64,000 nt of DNA from Leidyana gryllorum EB-2025a (Eukaryota; Apicomplexa), in contig JBLWGC010000159.1 of NCBI GenBank assembly GCA_048772705.1, positions 1 through 64,000 on the forward strand, in the 5' to 3' direction. Shown here one piece after another: positions 1 to 11,212 of this stretch (position 1 is its first letter; each line of letters begins with the position of its first letter). Both the position numbers and the translations under genes were made by a program. The notes under the pieces were generated by a model. It did not search any database, had not been told where the DNA came from, and saw only the letters and a program-made list of their open reading frames with translations.

Positions 1-297
1 GCAGGACTGACATCATTTATGACCTGCTGGAAGGTTTGATAAATGAATGACTGAATATGTAAAAGATGATGTACGCTTGCTTGATCGATGCGCCTACGCC
101 TTAAAAAGGTCTACAACGGTATCGCAGTCTCGAGACGGTGACTCCGAAAGCTCGCCGGCAAAGTGCGCCGGCACGCCAGTAACAGCCCTCGGCTCGCGAG
201 CTAACCACCAATTCAGTATTCCACGCGCGGAAAACCATCGTGTTGGCTGTCTCCAGTAACTCCTTCCCCAACTTCAAGTCGCAATTTGTGTTCAGAA

Positions 298-2670
298 ATG
301 TCGACGGGTGTACCGCAAGAACTCACCACTCCTGAGAGAGATGCAGAGAAGATTATGAAAGCCCTTGCTGTGTATTTGGCCCGCTCAAGAAATCCCGTTT
401 TGGCCACAGAACAGGGAGTGAGTGAGAAACCACTCGCCGCTGGGGGTCCTGAGGCTCACACACGGTGCCAAACTTCTGCCGACGTTGGGTCGTCGGGTTC
501 CTCCGAAGCTGACACAGATCCAACCCCAGTTCCCCTGCGGGTCAGAAGACGCCCGATCCCACAACCAAAGAAGAAATCGTTTGCTGTCAGCAAACAACCC
601 CCCACGAATGTCTCTGGCCCCCCAAAGGAGTCTCGTCAGAAGTGCAAGAAGGAGTCCAAGCCCTCAAAGGAGTCTGGTCAGACGTCCAAGAAAGGGTCGC
701 ATGAGAGCAAAAAGGGTTCGAAGGCTGTCAACGGGGCAGTTGACAGCTTTATTAACCCTCCGGCTACATCGAGGCCGCCTCGGGTGCCTGCGGGAGTGGA
801 TGTTTACGTTCGTCGGTCGTCCAGAGTGTTGATATCGAGTCAAAATGCCGTGAATGGTTGCAACCGCCCCTGTGACGAATCCGAAACGACATCTGAGCCA
901 CCAGCGATTCCTCCTTGGGGGGAAGACCCGGAGGACAATGCTTCGGACACATCGGAGGAGTACCCGATGGCGGAGATTACAGTGAGGGAGCGGCCGGCGG
1001 AGGTTGATGAAGATGCGGAACCCACTGAGGGACCCATCAGTGTCCGTTGGTGGCGTGACGCTGTGGGTATGACGTTTTTGGAGAACAAGTTGCACGATGC
1101 TATCTCTCCTGATATGAATGGGGACTATATGCCGCCATTGGATCCCGCATTTGACAATTTCGTGGACGCTGATCTGATGTGGGACAATTCGAGACTGGTG
1201 GCTCGCAGGGACCGTCCATGGTGCCGGAAGACAATTCCGGGTTGGCACCATGCGCGGCGACTTTTGCTGGAACGAGTCTACGATCTGAGGGAGAAAAACT
1301 ACGATCTTCGTCGGGTGGTGTTCACCATACCCTCGGTGGCGTCTGCAGAGTATCGGTTTGCGATGGAGAAGCTGACGCGATCAGTTGGGATTCCCAATTT
1401 CTATTATATCCCGCGAATCTACGCTGCTGCCATCTCTTGCCACTATGATGACCCCTGCACCGAACGGAAGTTCATGGTGTTCGACATCGAAGATGGAGCG
1501 TGCTCAGCCGCTCTGTTCGAGATCAAACCTGGCAGCCCACTGAAACTCATTGCCTCTACCAGTGTGGTGCAGGACCCCGCTTCCACACCAATTAATGACT
1601 ATCTCTTCCAAACTATGCACGACTGGTACAAAGAGAGACACGGTGAGCCATTGATCAGTCCCTGTCTCTATTCAAAGAAGCAGATCGACGAGAAGGTTCG
1701 CCGTTTCCGACGAGCAATCATAAAGCACGGGTCCATCAAATTCAACTTGCCGAGGATGGGAAGAAATCTTGGGTTTACTCGGAGCGATATTCAAGAGCAA
1801 TTGGATAAATGGTTCGTGGCTGCCTCAAAATATATGTATGACCTCTTGGACAAAGCCAAGTTAAGTGTCACTGACCTCAGTGCTGGCATCTTCATGGGCA
1901 ATGAGGGCGAACAATTCGCTCATTTCCTCAACGACTTCACCGGATCGCAGCTCTGCTTCAGGGCAGGGGATCAAATACATGCCGACGGTCGCGCGCTGGC
2001 ACATGCTGCCCTCTTAGCGTCTGCCAGCATCGGGAACGGGACGGGGGAATACCTCCATTTGGTCAACCCTCTCACCACTTCAATCGACCTGAAACTGCTC
2101 AATCGCGAAAGAGTCAATGTTCTTGCCTCTGGCGATCAGCTATGCCTTCCCCGCCAAGTCGCTGTCCACAGACCTTTGCGGATGCGAGCCATAGACATCA
2201 TTGATAATCACAATGATAGGGTTTCTTCACAGGTCGTAGGGTGTTTGTGGCTTCCCGACGATGCCGACCCAATGAGCGTCCGGCTCGACTTGACCACTGC
2301 CAACCAACTGGTCATCCGGGTAGTCAGAGCGGGTTCAGACTTCTTCCACACCTCAGCTTTCATCGACGGATTCTACACCAAACCTCAGGCTCTCCGCCCT
2401 CCGACCCTCGATGAGATCAAAGAGGTGTTGGCAAAGGGTCCCGATAATCTTTCGCGCACGGACCTGAATTATGGATTGCGCATCCGCACAGAGGCCTTCA
2501 AGCCACCAAAACCCGTCAACCAGGAGGAGGTGCCGATTCAAACAAAAGCTGTCAGCAAAAGGAGCAGAATAGGACGCAAAGTGATGCGTGGATTCACCAA
2601 GTCTGCCCACTTCTTCGGAGCTCTTGGCTGCACAAAGAGTCAAGGATCATCACAAAAGACCCTTAATTGA
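298..2670 (+). CDS. Divergent Hsp70-like protein with degenerate ATPase motifs
   Basis: A 790-residue single-exon frame; the first in-frame ATG is at 298. Residues 1 to about 250 are low-complexity (Ser/Lys/Pro, then acidic) and look disordered. From about residue 330 the order of segments follows Hsp70. VVFTIPSVASAEYRFAMEKL matches the ITVPAYF-type strand-helix, FYYIPRIYAAAIS matches the RIINEPTAAAI segment, and MVFDIEDGACSAALFEI (about 392-408) stands where Hsp70 has its DLGGGTFD phosphate motif. GIFMGNEGEQFAHFLNDF replaces the VGGSTRIP region, followed by a beta-rich substrate-binding-like region (about 590-690). The glycines of both phosphate-binding motifs are replaced, so ATP hydrolysis looks unlikely. 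There is no EEVD tail; the C-terminus is basic. Inference: a pseudo-chaperone or scaffold. Hsp110 or actin-like relatives are alternatives, but the segment order favours Hsp70. Confidence 0.7.
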   Translation: MSTGVPQELTTPERDAEKIMKALAVYLARSRNPVLATEQGVSEKPLAAGGPEAHTRCQTSADVGSSGSSEADTDPTPVPLRVRRRPIPQPKKKSFAVSKQPPTNVSGPPKESRQKCKKESKPSKESGQTSKKGSHESKKGSKAVNGAVDSFINPPATSRPPRVPAGVDVYVRRSSRVLISSQNAVNGCNRPCDESETTSEPPAIPPWGEDPEDNASDTSEEYPMAEITVRERPAEVDEDAEPTEGPISVRWWRDAVGMTFLENKLHDAISPDMNGDYMPPLDPAFDNFVDADLMWDNSRLVARRDRPWCRKTIPGWHHARRLLLERVYDLREKNYDLRRVVFTIPSVASAEYRFAMEKLTRSVGIPNFYYIPRIYAAAISCHYDDPCTERKFMVFDIEDGACSAALFEIKPGSPLKLIASTSVVQDPASTPINDYLFQTMHDWYKERHGEPLISPCLYSKKQIDEKVRRFRRAIIKHGSIKFNLPRMGRNLGFTRSDIQEQLDKWFVAASKYMYDLLDKAKLSVTDLSAGIFMGNEGEQFAHFLNDFTGSQLCFRAGDQIHADGRALAHAALLASASIGNGTGEYLHLVNPLTTSIDLKLLNRERVNVLASGDQLCLPRQVAVHRPLRMRAIDIIDNHNDRVSSQVVGCLWLPDDADPMSVRLDLTTANQLVIRVVRAGSDFFHTSAFIDGFYTKPQALRPPTLDEIKEVLAKGPDNLSRTDLNYGLRIRTEAFKPPKPVNQEEVPIQTKAVSKRSRIGRKVMRGFTKSAHFFGALGCTKSQGSSQKTLN

Positions 2671-2929
2671 TTCACGCCAATACTGGCGTTGCTAACAACT
2701 AAGTTATCGAATTGTACATTAGCTCGATAGTCATCAAAGTAGTGCGTGTAATAGTGTGTTCGTCCCAATGTAAAACGAGCGTATCATTGACAATCATCGC
2801 TCAACAAGGGCGAGGCATATTATCCAATGTCAGTTGACTCAAATCACTTAGCAGTTCAAACATTCGAATCCATTCAAAAGCAATCAAATGCAATCACATA
2901 GTACACAGGCGACCATAGACGACGATAGA

Positions 2930-3037
2930 CTACTTCTTCTTCGAGCCTTTATCGTCGGCTTTACGCCCGGGGAAATCGTCCTCGTCCCACCAAGGACAGC
3001 TGGCGGTATTGCAGGTGGGAATGTGATGTACAGTCAT
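2930..3037 (-). CDS. Possible 35-residue small protein
   Basis: A short ATG-to-stop frame in the gap between two plus-strand genes. It encodes 35 residues with a Cys-rich centre (PTCNTASCPWWDEDDFPGRK) and a lysine-rich end. Composition is not random-looking (CPWW, an acidic patch, a basic tail), and the frame fills an otherwise empty 418-base gap. No family is recognised. It could also be the last exon of an unseen spliced gene, or chance. Confidence 0.3.
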   Translation of the reverse strand: MTVHHIPTCNTASCPWWDEDDFPGRKADDKGSKKK

Positions 3038-3088
3038 AGTCACTGAGCTTTGAAACCGGGCGGATGATCAATTTTTTGCGCTATCAAA

Positions 3089-4259
3089 ATGTCAGAGTAC
3101 TGGAAGAGCGCACCCAAGCACTTTTGCAAATTGTGTAATGTGTGGATCTCAGGTCATCCCAGGGTGAGTTATCGTCAAACAGTGCAAGTTGGAAACGAAT
3201 CCTGAACAGAATGTGGCGGCTCATGAGCAAAGCGCTGGACACGCTGCCAAGAAGGACAGAGTCTTGAAGCAGATGGAGCATAATCAGCGACAACAAAAAC
3301 AAGAACAGGAGCAGAAAGCAGCTGAACTGGCGGCTATTGAGGCAGCGGCCCATGCGTCAATGCGTAAAGATCTGCTCAACGATCCAACAGCGTCGTTGGA
3401 GTACTCCATGAACCGATTTAACCGCTATGGAGCTGGCCGGTATTCCATCCCTCCGCAAAGGTCAATTGTGGAGGAGGTCAATAGGCCTGTTGAAGAGGAA
3501 AAGATTGCAAAGTATATAGCTGAGAGAACCGGAAGAAAGGTCGAGATTCAAACTACAGTGGCAGCCGAAGATGACTTCCGCAAAACCATGCTGTACTATG
3601 AAGACGAAACCAAAGTACCATCCGCTCTCAAAGATGATCCCACATTCGACGACAAACAAAAGTGGGAGGAGATTCAGGATAAAACCACCGAGTTGCCCCT
3701 TTGGATCCACAAAGGCTTCAACATCGCCTTGTGGGACAAACCAACATTCTTAGGCGGCCGATCCCTCCAACCCCCCCCGAACAGCGGGGACCAAGCGTCC
3801 TCGGATGATGACGAAGACCCAGACGAGGAAGAAGAACAGAGAGCGCCTAAGCGCCCCCTGACGGTGGAGGAAGAGGTGGCCCAAATGGCTAAGAAAGTAC
3901 CCAAAGTCAGCTATGAGGCTCCGGTTCTGGGTGCCTGGCAAGCAGTGCCTGAGGAGGAGTCGGTGTTCTTTAGAGGTACCAAACAAGAGTCATCGGATGG
4001 AGAAAGCTCCTCTGATGACGACGACAACGACAAACCAAAGGGAGTGCTGGAGGGCTATGAATCTGATGAAGATTTACGAGATCATCCAGTTATGCAGATG
4101 TTGACGGCGAAGCCCCATACAACTGCCAAAAAAACCGAGGGGGGGACCATTAAAGGAAATAATGGTCAGGATCCGGGACCGTTGTCAAATACGCAGACAT
4201 CCTTCAATCGGTCAGGGCCAGTTAAACTAATCTTCAAGGCGCCCCCCCAGGGCCGATAA
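3089..4259 (+). CDS. WBP4/FBP21-like spliceosomal zinc-finger protein
   Basis: Two exons, 3089-3163 and 3210-4259, separated by a 46-nt GT-AG intron. Joining them gives MSEYWKSAPKHFCKLC followed by NVWISGHPRNVAAHEQSAGH, an intact U1/matrin-type C2H2 finger (C-x2-C, H-x5-H). This closely resembles the N-terminus of WW-domain-binding protein 4 (FBP21), a component of early active spliceosomes. A Lys/Gln/Glu-rich helix follows, then acidic stretches and a late motif (APVLGAWQAVPEE) also typical of this family. I see no WW domains, so this is a reduced form. Total length is 374 residues. The open frame alone starts at 3189 with TTG inside the intron; the zinc finger appears only after splicing, which fixes the upstream start. 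Confidence 0.75.
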
Positions 4260-4549
4260 AAATGATACTGTACAAGAGTCGTCAGCCATCAACATGATCC
4301 CACGTTATATATATACATCAAGTCAGTGACGGCCGTGTGCGCCTCCGGAGTCGGATGACAACTTTGACGAGTGTAGCAGATGGTGTACCTTTAAGTGCGA
4401 AGACTCAGCATTGCACCCATCGGGTTGTAACATAGTGATCCCCTGAACCATCTCGGGACATTGGGGGAATGCCGGGTGATCAAACGCTTGTAATTCCGTT
4501 TTAGCCTCAACTGGATGCCCTACATATGGAGGAAAGGCGTCGTCGCTTG

Positions 4550-6111
4550 TCACACGCAGTTAGAGGCAATTGAGGAGGTACACGACTTTGGTGTGGCTAA
4601 CTCACTTCGACTTTCGAACACTGGATTAGTGCCGTCGGAGGATTGGTCGCTCTCCAATCCCACTGACGTAATCAATCCAGTGACGTCCTCTTCCATCTTT
4701 GGCAAAGACTGTGGGCATGGATGTAGAGTGCCCTGTCCAGTGATTCTTGCCACATGCTCGGTGACTTCCCCTCGCAAATCTATCTCCATTAAGTGCTTCA
4801 ATTCTTCGCCTGCAGAGCCGATTTGAATGACCGCCGATAATCAAACGTTCGCTCACCGTCATAGCCTTTACCAAACAGATACGCCAGCTTACAAAAAGCG
4901 GCTTCCACGGTCATATCCTTTCCTTCAATTACGCCCATTTCATGTAGAACTTGCCCATTAGCGTAAGTGCGCAAACTACAGGTTCCCCGGGCACACTGTG
5001 TGACAGCCACTATTGTCACTCCACTCTTCAAGGCGAATCTGCAAAGTCGAAATTGACCATTACTCCTGTACTCCATTATAGAAGGACTCACCTAATAGCC
5101 TCCATAAATGATGCATGGCCAGTTGGTGCCGTGCCGGTGCCGAATAATTCGAGGACAATACCTAAAGGCCTCTCGCTCTGCATGGCCATGTGCCTAATAC
5201 ACGTCGGATTGAAGGCTGGGGTCATCGTGAGACACATCACTGAAGAGGCCTTGATGTCAGTGAAAACTCGTAATTCATCCGTCGCGGCTGGACGGGGGAG
5301 TAACATCTGTTGATTGATTGTGACATCGATACCGACGTTTCCTGCGAGGAAGAAAAGAGACAATGTGAGACGAGCGTCGGGTGACAACAATCTGACTCAC
5401 CAATCGGATGGCAATTGGGGCTGTCGAACGCATCTATTGTCGTGCACTGGAACTTTGATGTTCTGCAACCTCGTAGTATTCGGCTACCGAACACCACAAG
5501 TACCTCAGGCACGTTTGAAAAACCAGCTACCAGGGCGCTAACGGTCACATTCTTCCGCGCGTCGGTATGGATATGTGACATGGGTAACATTGCCCCAGTC
5601 AGAACTACAGGCTTGGCCAAGTCCTCTAACATGAACGACAAAGCACTGGCAGTGTATGCCAACGAATCGGTGCCGTGCAGAATCACGAAACCATCGTATT
5701 GATCGTAGTGCTGCGAGGAAAGAGTGAAATGTTTGACGCCTTTGAGCGCACTGTCACCGTCGGTAGACGGCAAATTGCAACACGCAGGTTGTCGTTCCCA
5801 CCTTTTCGATATGGCGCGCCATTCGGGCCCAATCATTTGGAGTCACATCACTAGAGTCGATTAATTTCTCCCACTCGTGTATATCGTAGTGAGGCAGCGC
5901 TTTGTCCTGCATTTCAGGCTGGCTGCGAAGGTACTCCTCCAGAGGGGCACAGGAGAGACCGCTAAATTCGATGCCTGAGCCAATATGTGGTTTCAGCGAT
6001 ATATTCCGAGTCTGAAGTCATACCTTCGACATCGCTGGGGCGCATACATATAGTGCCCCCGGTAATGATAATGAGAACATTGCGAACGTTGTTAGAGCTA
6101 GGCATATTCAT
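4550..6111 (-). CDS. L-asparaginase, ASPG/type I cytosolic family
   Basis: Reads as six exons joined by five short GT-AG introns. Exon 1 (ATG at 6111) carries LIIITGGTICMRPSD with the first catalytic Thr motif (TGGTI). A later exon has the second motif, HGTDSLAYTASALSF, followed by KPVVLTGAMLPM. The C-terminal exons give the ELFGTGTAPTG segment, the SGVTIVAVTQCARG strand and KLAYLFGKGYDGEELKHLM. All are typical of cytosolic asparaginases that hydrolyse asparagine to aspartate and ammonia. The stop is at 4550. The start lies 42 nt after the stop of the upstream methylthiotransferase on the same strand. The third intron (about 91 nt, ending just before the HYDQYDG segment) is longer than the window's usual 40-60 nt. 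No C-terminal ankyrin repeats were found. I see no secretion signal. Confidence 0.9.
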
Positions 6112-6153
6112 GATCAAGAAAATGACTGTCCGGCTCTCGCTCAATTTTTTTGG

Positions 6154-8162
6154 CTACTGGGGGTCAAGCAATTCGCCTATGAGGTGCCACTTGCTGCAGT
6201 CGGTGAATCGGCAGACGCGATGAGTGCCGATCAGACTGTCATCACGCACCACCAGCACCTTGATGTACTGTTTCGTGTGTCCAACAACGTGATCAGACTT
6301 GTCTGACACTCCACTGAACCACACCTGATAAATAAAACGTCACCCCACACTGTCTCATTCCAACTCACCATGCCCGTTGTCCCGATCAAATGGTCAAAGG
6401 TCGTGTAACTGAAGAACGCTTTGGTCATTTCCTGACTTCGAGACTTGACAATGTGTGTTGGTACGCGTTTCATCTTGGCTGCCGGGGTTCCTGGCCTGGG
6501 GTAGAATTGTGATATGTTCAGACTGGGGAATTTGTAGTGCAACAAGAGCTCAATACTCTCGGCGTGGTCCTCTTCGCTCTCATTCGGGAACCCACAGATG
6601 AAATCGGTCGCCAAAAGCATGTCGGGCACCTCTTTCAGCAACCCTGAGGCACACTTGTGGAAGTCTTCCACCGTGTACTCGCGATTCTGCGTTGACAAAG
6701 AGACATATTTACACAGAAGAGAGAGAGTGGACATTGCTCAAACTCACCATTCCGTCCAGGACATTATTTGAACCACTTTGAACCGGGATGTGCAGGAATT
6801 CGAAAAAGTGGTCGCTCCGCAGAACTTTCGCCAGCCGCTCCAAATGGGCGAGCATGTAGGGAGGGTTTGTCATTCCCAGTCTGACCATAACGTGTCTGGA
6901 ATTGCCAGCCGCCTTATCGGCTGCCAAGACCTGCAGAATATTCTCCAACAGCTCGGCGATATTGGTCCCGATATCTAAGCCATAGGCACCAGTGTCCTCG
7001 CTCGTCAGCCAAATCTGCTGTACTCCCTCTGCAACCGACTGCTTCACTCTGTCCAATATCGCCTCCATCGCGTAACTACCCAAGACACCGCGAGCATAAC
7101 GCGTCTTGCAGTACGTGCAGGCACCCAAACAGCCAGTACTCAAAGCGATGACTGCAATCCAGATGTTAGCATGCGGAGACGCTTCAGACTTACTCTCAAC
7201 GAGTTCATTTCTGCGAACTTTCGGCAAGTTCAGCTTCGGCAAGTCGCGCCGCACCGACATGGATTTGTAAACGTTCCCCATCGCAGTCTCCAAGACAGCT
7301 TCGACAACCTCTGCAGAGAAGGCACGCACCATTTGTGACCCGCCAAGAGCACTTACTGTCGATCTGCTTCACACCCAACGAGGAGATGTTTTGGAGCTGA
7401 GGAATTGTATCATCGGCTTGAACAACACAGCCGGAGACCACCACGCCTTTCCCCGCCGCTTTGATCTTGACGGCCAGATTTACAGCGCCGTCTTGAGAGG
7501 GATTCTTGACAGTGCAAGAGTTCAATACAGAGACATCAGCGTCCTCCCACTTGTCCACCAAGATGAAACCAGCCTGCTTGAGCAGACCCACTAAAAAGAC
7601 GTTAATGAGTGCTCGCGAGCGGCATAAACTTACTCATCACTTCAGAGTCTGACATATTGTGAGAGCATCCGAATGTCTTCACCCAGACCGAAGTCTCCTC
7701 TGGGATACATCCTATCCCGCCCACATCGTCCATTGCCAAGATAGGAGCCACTCGGCATTCCAGAGGAGCTGTGTAGTCTATATGCGGCTTCATGTCCTCC
7801 AGTTCATTGCTCGCACATGCCACAATGTTCTCGTCTTGGACCTCTTGGTCGTCCTCGGTGGAGTCTTTCCAAGAGGCGCGGTCATGACAGCATCCTCCCG
7901 AGTCGTTTCCACAGGCGCATCCTTCTTTTTCTTGCTCCTTCTTTGCGCCCCCACAGCACTCGCCACCTTCGCCACAAAGACAGTCTTCAGATGCTTCGTG
8001 TGCGCGCGTGCTTTCGTCAGAAGAAACGTCAATATCTCCTTTTTGCGTCAAGCCGTGCTGCTTTGAGCCGTCATAATAGCGCGTATACAGCCAATAGGTG
8101 GCAGCCGCGACCGTGACGAGGACAGTAGCAGCCACAATGCGCGGGCGGCTCGACATGGACAT
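6154..8162 (-). CDS. CDKAL1: CDKAL1-type threonylcarbamoyladenosine tRNA methylthiotransferase
   Basis: A multi-exon radical SAM/MiaB-family gene; first ATG at 8162. Residues ~7-27 form a hydrophobic segment ([18 protein letters not shown]), probably a membrane anchor. Next is a Cys-rich region with two clusters ([10 protein letters not shown] and [11 protein letters not shown]). The UPF0004 domain begins at [16 protein letters not shown], and two further cluster cysteines lie in NSCTVKNPS and VVSGCVVQ. The radical SAM motif is [15 protein letters not shown] (CxxxCxxC). The last exon gives a TRAM-like end ([13 protein letters not shown]). The enzyme methylthiolates t6A37 to ms2t6A37 in tRNA-Lys(UUU). 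Animal CDKAL1 is anchored by a C-terminal tail; here the anchor is N-terminal. The extra Cys clusters are not part of the usual family description and might bind metal. Confidence 0.9.
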
Positions 8163-8285
8163 TTGAGCACACACAATTCAAGTGGAGACGTGTCCCAATG
8201 GTGGGTGGGTGCTGGCCAACTTTTTTCAGCAAGCAGCAACTCATTCTCAGCGTTTATTCGGATTTCCTCCACTCAACTACCCAAG

Positions 8286-10498
8286 ATGAGCGCGAAGCCC
8301 GAAACCTTTGCCTTCAATGCTGATATTCAGCAGTTGATGAGTTTGATCATCAACACCTTCTACTCGAACAAAGAGATCTTCTTGCGCGAGTTGATCAGTA
8401 ACTCTTCTGATGCGTTGGATAAGATCCGTTACCGCGCTCTGACTGATCCTGATTGTGTGAAGGATGAGCCCAACTACGTGATCAATCTTGTACCGAACAA
8501 GTCCGACAATACTTTGACTATTGCAGATACCGGCATTGGTATGACCAAGGATGAATTGATTACTAACTTGGGTACCATTGCTCGATCTGGAACTAAAGCA
8601 TTTATGGAGGCTCTTGAAGCCAGTGGTGATGTGAGCATGATTGGGCAATTCGGTGTGGGTTTCTACTCTGCATACTTGGTGGCTGACAAGGTCACAGTGA
8701 TTGCCAAGCACCCGGATGACGAGCAATACATTTGGGAGTCGGCTGCTGGTGGAAGTTTCACTGTGAGCCCGTGGACTGAAGAGTCCGGTTACCCGAAGTT
8801 GACCCGCGGTACCAACATTGTTCTGCACCTGAAAGAAGACCAACTTGAGTACTTGGAGGAAAAGAAGATCCGGGACCTCGTCAAGAAGCACTCTGAATTC
8901 ATCAACTTTGAGATCAAGTTGGCGTGCAACAAGACTCGTACAAAGGATGTGGACCTCGAGGGCGAGGAACTGGAGGCTGCTCAGAAGAAGTTTGACGAGG
9001 ATCACGCCAAGTGGGAGGAAGAGAAGAAGAAGAAGGAAGAGGAAGGCAAGTCTGCCGATATTGGTGACGAGCCCAAACTGGAGAAGACCAAGAAGGTCAC
9101 TGAGGACTACATGGAGTATGAGACTCTGAACAAGAACAAGCCCATCTGGATGAGGAAGCCCGAGGAGGTTACTGAGGAGGAGTACGGCAACTTCTACAAG
9201 AGTATCAGTAACGACTGGGAATCTCATCTGGCTGTGAAGCACTTTAGCGTTGAGGGACAGCTTGAGTTCAAGGCTGTGCTCTTTGTGCCTAAGCGCGCTC
9301 CGTTCGACCTGTTCGAGACCCGCAAGAAGCGCAACAACATCAAGTTGTACGTGCGTCGTGTGTTCATCACCGACGACTGCGAGGACCTCATTCCCGAATG
9401 GCTCGGTTTCATTAAGGGCGTTGTTGACTCCGAGGACCTTCCGTTGAACATCTCTCGTGAGACTCTGCAGCAGAACAAGATTCTGAAGGTCATCAAGAAG
9501 AACCTCGTGAAGAAATGTATCGAGATGTTCAACGAGATCGCCGAGAAGAAGGAGGACTACGTCAAGTTCTATGAGCAATTCTCCAAGAATCTGAAACTCG
9601 GCATTCACGAGGACTCCACCAACAGAAATAAGGTAAGATCCAATGGTCGGTCTCTGAACATTTTTCTCTCTGTCTGCAGATTGCCGACCTCTTGCGCTAC
9701 CAGACCAGCAAGTCTGGTGATGAATTGATCTCCCTCAAAGAGTACTGCGACAACATGAAGGAGGGACAGAAGGTGATCTATTACATCACCGGCGAGTCCG
9801 TGGCCGCTGTGTCGCACTCACCCTTCATCGAAGCTTTGAAGAAGAAGAACCTGGAGGTCGTCTACATGGTTGACCCCATTGACGAGTACTCTGTACAGCA
9901 GTTGAGAGAGTACGACGGCAAGAAACTTCAGTGCTGTACTAAGGAGGGACTCGAATTGGATGAGACTGAGGACGAGAAGAAGAAATTCGAGGAGATCAAG
10001 ACTTCGTATGAGCCGTTGTGCAAACTCATGAAGGAAGTTCTGCACGACAAGGTGGAGAAGGTCCAGGTGGGACAACGCGTCAGCGACTCTCCCTGCGTCT
10101 TGGTTACCTCTGAGTTTGGATGGTCCGCTAACATGGAGCGTATCATGAAGGCCCAGGCCCTCCGTGATAACAGCATGACGTCTTACATGGTTTCCAAGAA
10201 GACTATGGAGATCAACCCTAACCACCCCATCATGAACGAACTCAAGAAGAAGGCTGAGACTGACAAGTCCGATAAGACCGTCAAGGATCTCATCTGGCTG
10301 TTGTTCGACACAGCTCTGCTGACCTCTGGCTTCTCGCTGGACGAGCCGACCCAATTCTCGAGCCGTATCCACCGAATGATCAAACTCGGTCTGAGCATCG
10401 ATGACAACGAGGCTCCGATTGAGGAAGACGATCTGCCTCCTCTCGAAGACAACGGAGAAGCGGCTGCTGAAACCTCCAGGATGGAGGAAGTTGATTAA
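8286..10498 (+). CDS. HSP90: Cytosolic heat shock protein 90
   Basis: Two exons (8286-9632 and 9680-10498) with a 47-nt intron; 721 residues. The N-terminal GHKL ATPase has [25 protein letters not shown] and [14 protein letters not shown] charged linker ([13 protein letters not shown]) follows, then the middle domain with [13 protein letters not shown]. The protein ends in MEEVD, the TPR-cochaperone dock of cytosolic Hsp90. Length and motifs are complete. Codon choice is biased (AAG, GAG, CTC/TTG), as expected of a highly expressed gene. It starts 123 nt from the divergent methylthiotransferase ATG, so the two probably share a promoter region. Its stop faces the next minus-strand gene at 28 nt. 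Confidence 0.97.
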
Positions 10499-10526
10499 AT
10501 AAGTGTGTCATCATCAGTTTTGGTAT

Positions 10527-10814
10527 TTATTGACGCAGGAAAAACGAATCCCGAATGCGAGGGTCTAAGCCTTCGGAGCGATAGATAGAGTCAACATCCA
10601 GAGGATTGGGATCAATTGTACCATCTCGATAACGCCATCCGTGGATTGACCGCTGAGGAAAGAACCGGTAGGGGGTCCGTGAAGCAAAGTAATAGGCTTG
10701 CGAAGCCTCAAGGCACATGTGAATATACATCCCAATCATCACGCAGAGACATGGTATGTGGATCCAGCTGAACGATCCTAAAATAACACTCCCTTGCTGC
10801 TGCTTTCTACTCAT
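10527..10814 (-). CDS. Small single-pass membrane protein, unknown
   Basis: 95 residues from ATG 10814. A short basic N-terminus (MSRKQQQ) precedes one hydrophobic helix (about residues 10-33, with HIPCLCVMIGMYIHMCLE). A polar aromatic C-terminal half follows (PYRFFPQRSIHGWRYRDG, then NPLDVDSIYRSEG). The size and topology would suit an accessory subunit of a respiratory complex or another organelle membrane complex, but I recognise no family. It converges on Hsp90, leaving only 28 nt for both 3' ends. Confidence 0.55.
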   Translation of the reverse strand: MSRKQQQGSVILGSFSWIHIPCLCVMIGMYIHMCLEASQAYYFASRTPYRFFPQRSIHGWRYRDGTIDPNPLDVDSIYRSEGLDPRIRDSFFLRQ

Positions 10815-10897
10815 TTTGCTGCGACCGGTAGTCACAAATCAGGGACATTGTGTTTCATTGGAGTTGGTCACGAAAATCCCCCTCTTTCGTTTCGCAA

Positions 10898-11197
10898 TCA
10901 GCGGGACTTGCGCAACAACCTGGCTGAAGCCGAAGCCGAAGAGCCAGAATCAGTCGTGGTGGGGGCCACACTAGTGGCCGTCGTGGTCGCGTCGTCAGCC
11001 TTCGGCAGTGTGTCGTCCCCTTCTTTGTGCTTGTGATCTTGCAAGGAGGGAAACCCGCCATGATGTGGCTCGTCCCCCCTCCCTGATCCCGGCAGCAACC
11101 CGCTCACTATATCGAGAGCTTTATCAGCTAATCCCAACCAACTTGTCTGCGCTTGCGCCAAACCAACACATGCCAGTCCGAAAGTCAAGAACTTCAT
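10898..11197 (-). CDS. Small secreted protein, unknown
   Basis: 99 residues. MKFLTFGLACVGLAQAQ is a clear signal peptide with a likely cut after AQA. The mature part has a short amphipathic helix (WLGLADKALDIVSGLL), then His/Lys-rich and Thr/Ser/Ala-rich low-complexity sequence ending in LLRKSR. There are no cysteines in the mature chain. No family is recognised. The ATG lies only 15 nt after the stop of the SAPS-domain gene on the same strand, so it either uses a promoter inside that gene or is co-transcribed with it. Confidence 0.55.
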   Translation of the reverse strand: MKFLTFGLACVGLAQAQTSWLGLADKALDIVSGLLPGSGRGDEPHHGGFPSLQDHKHKEGDDTLPKADDATTTATSVAPTTTDSGSSASASARLLRKSR

Positions 11198-11212
11198 AGG
11201 TCTTCTGATTTC

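Noticed and set aside
8277-9608. 443-residue minus-strand frame opposite Hsp90
   Set aside because: An antisense frame kept open by the codon bias of Hsp90; Leu/Val-rich with no domain.
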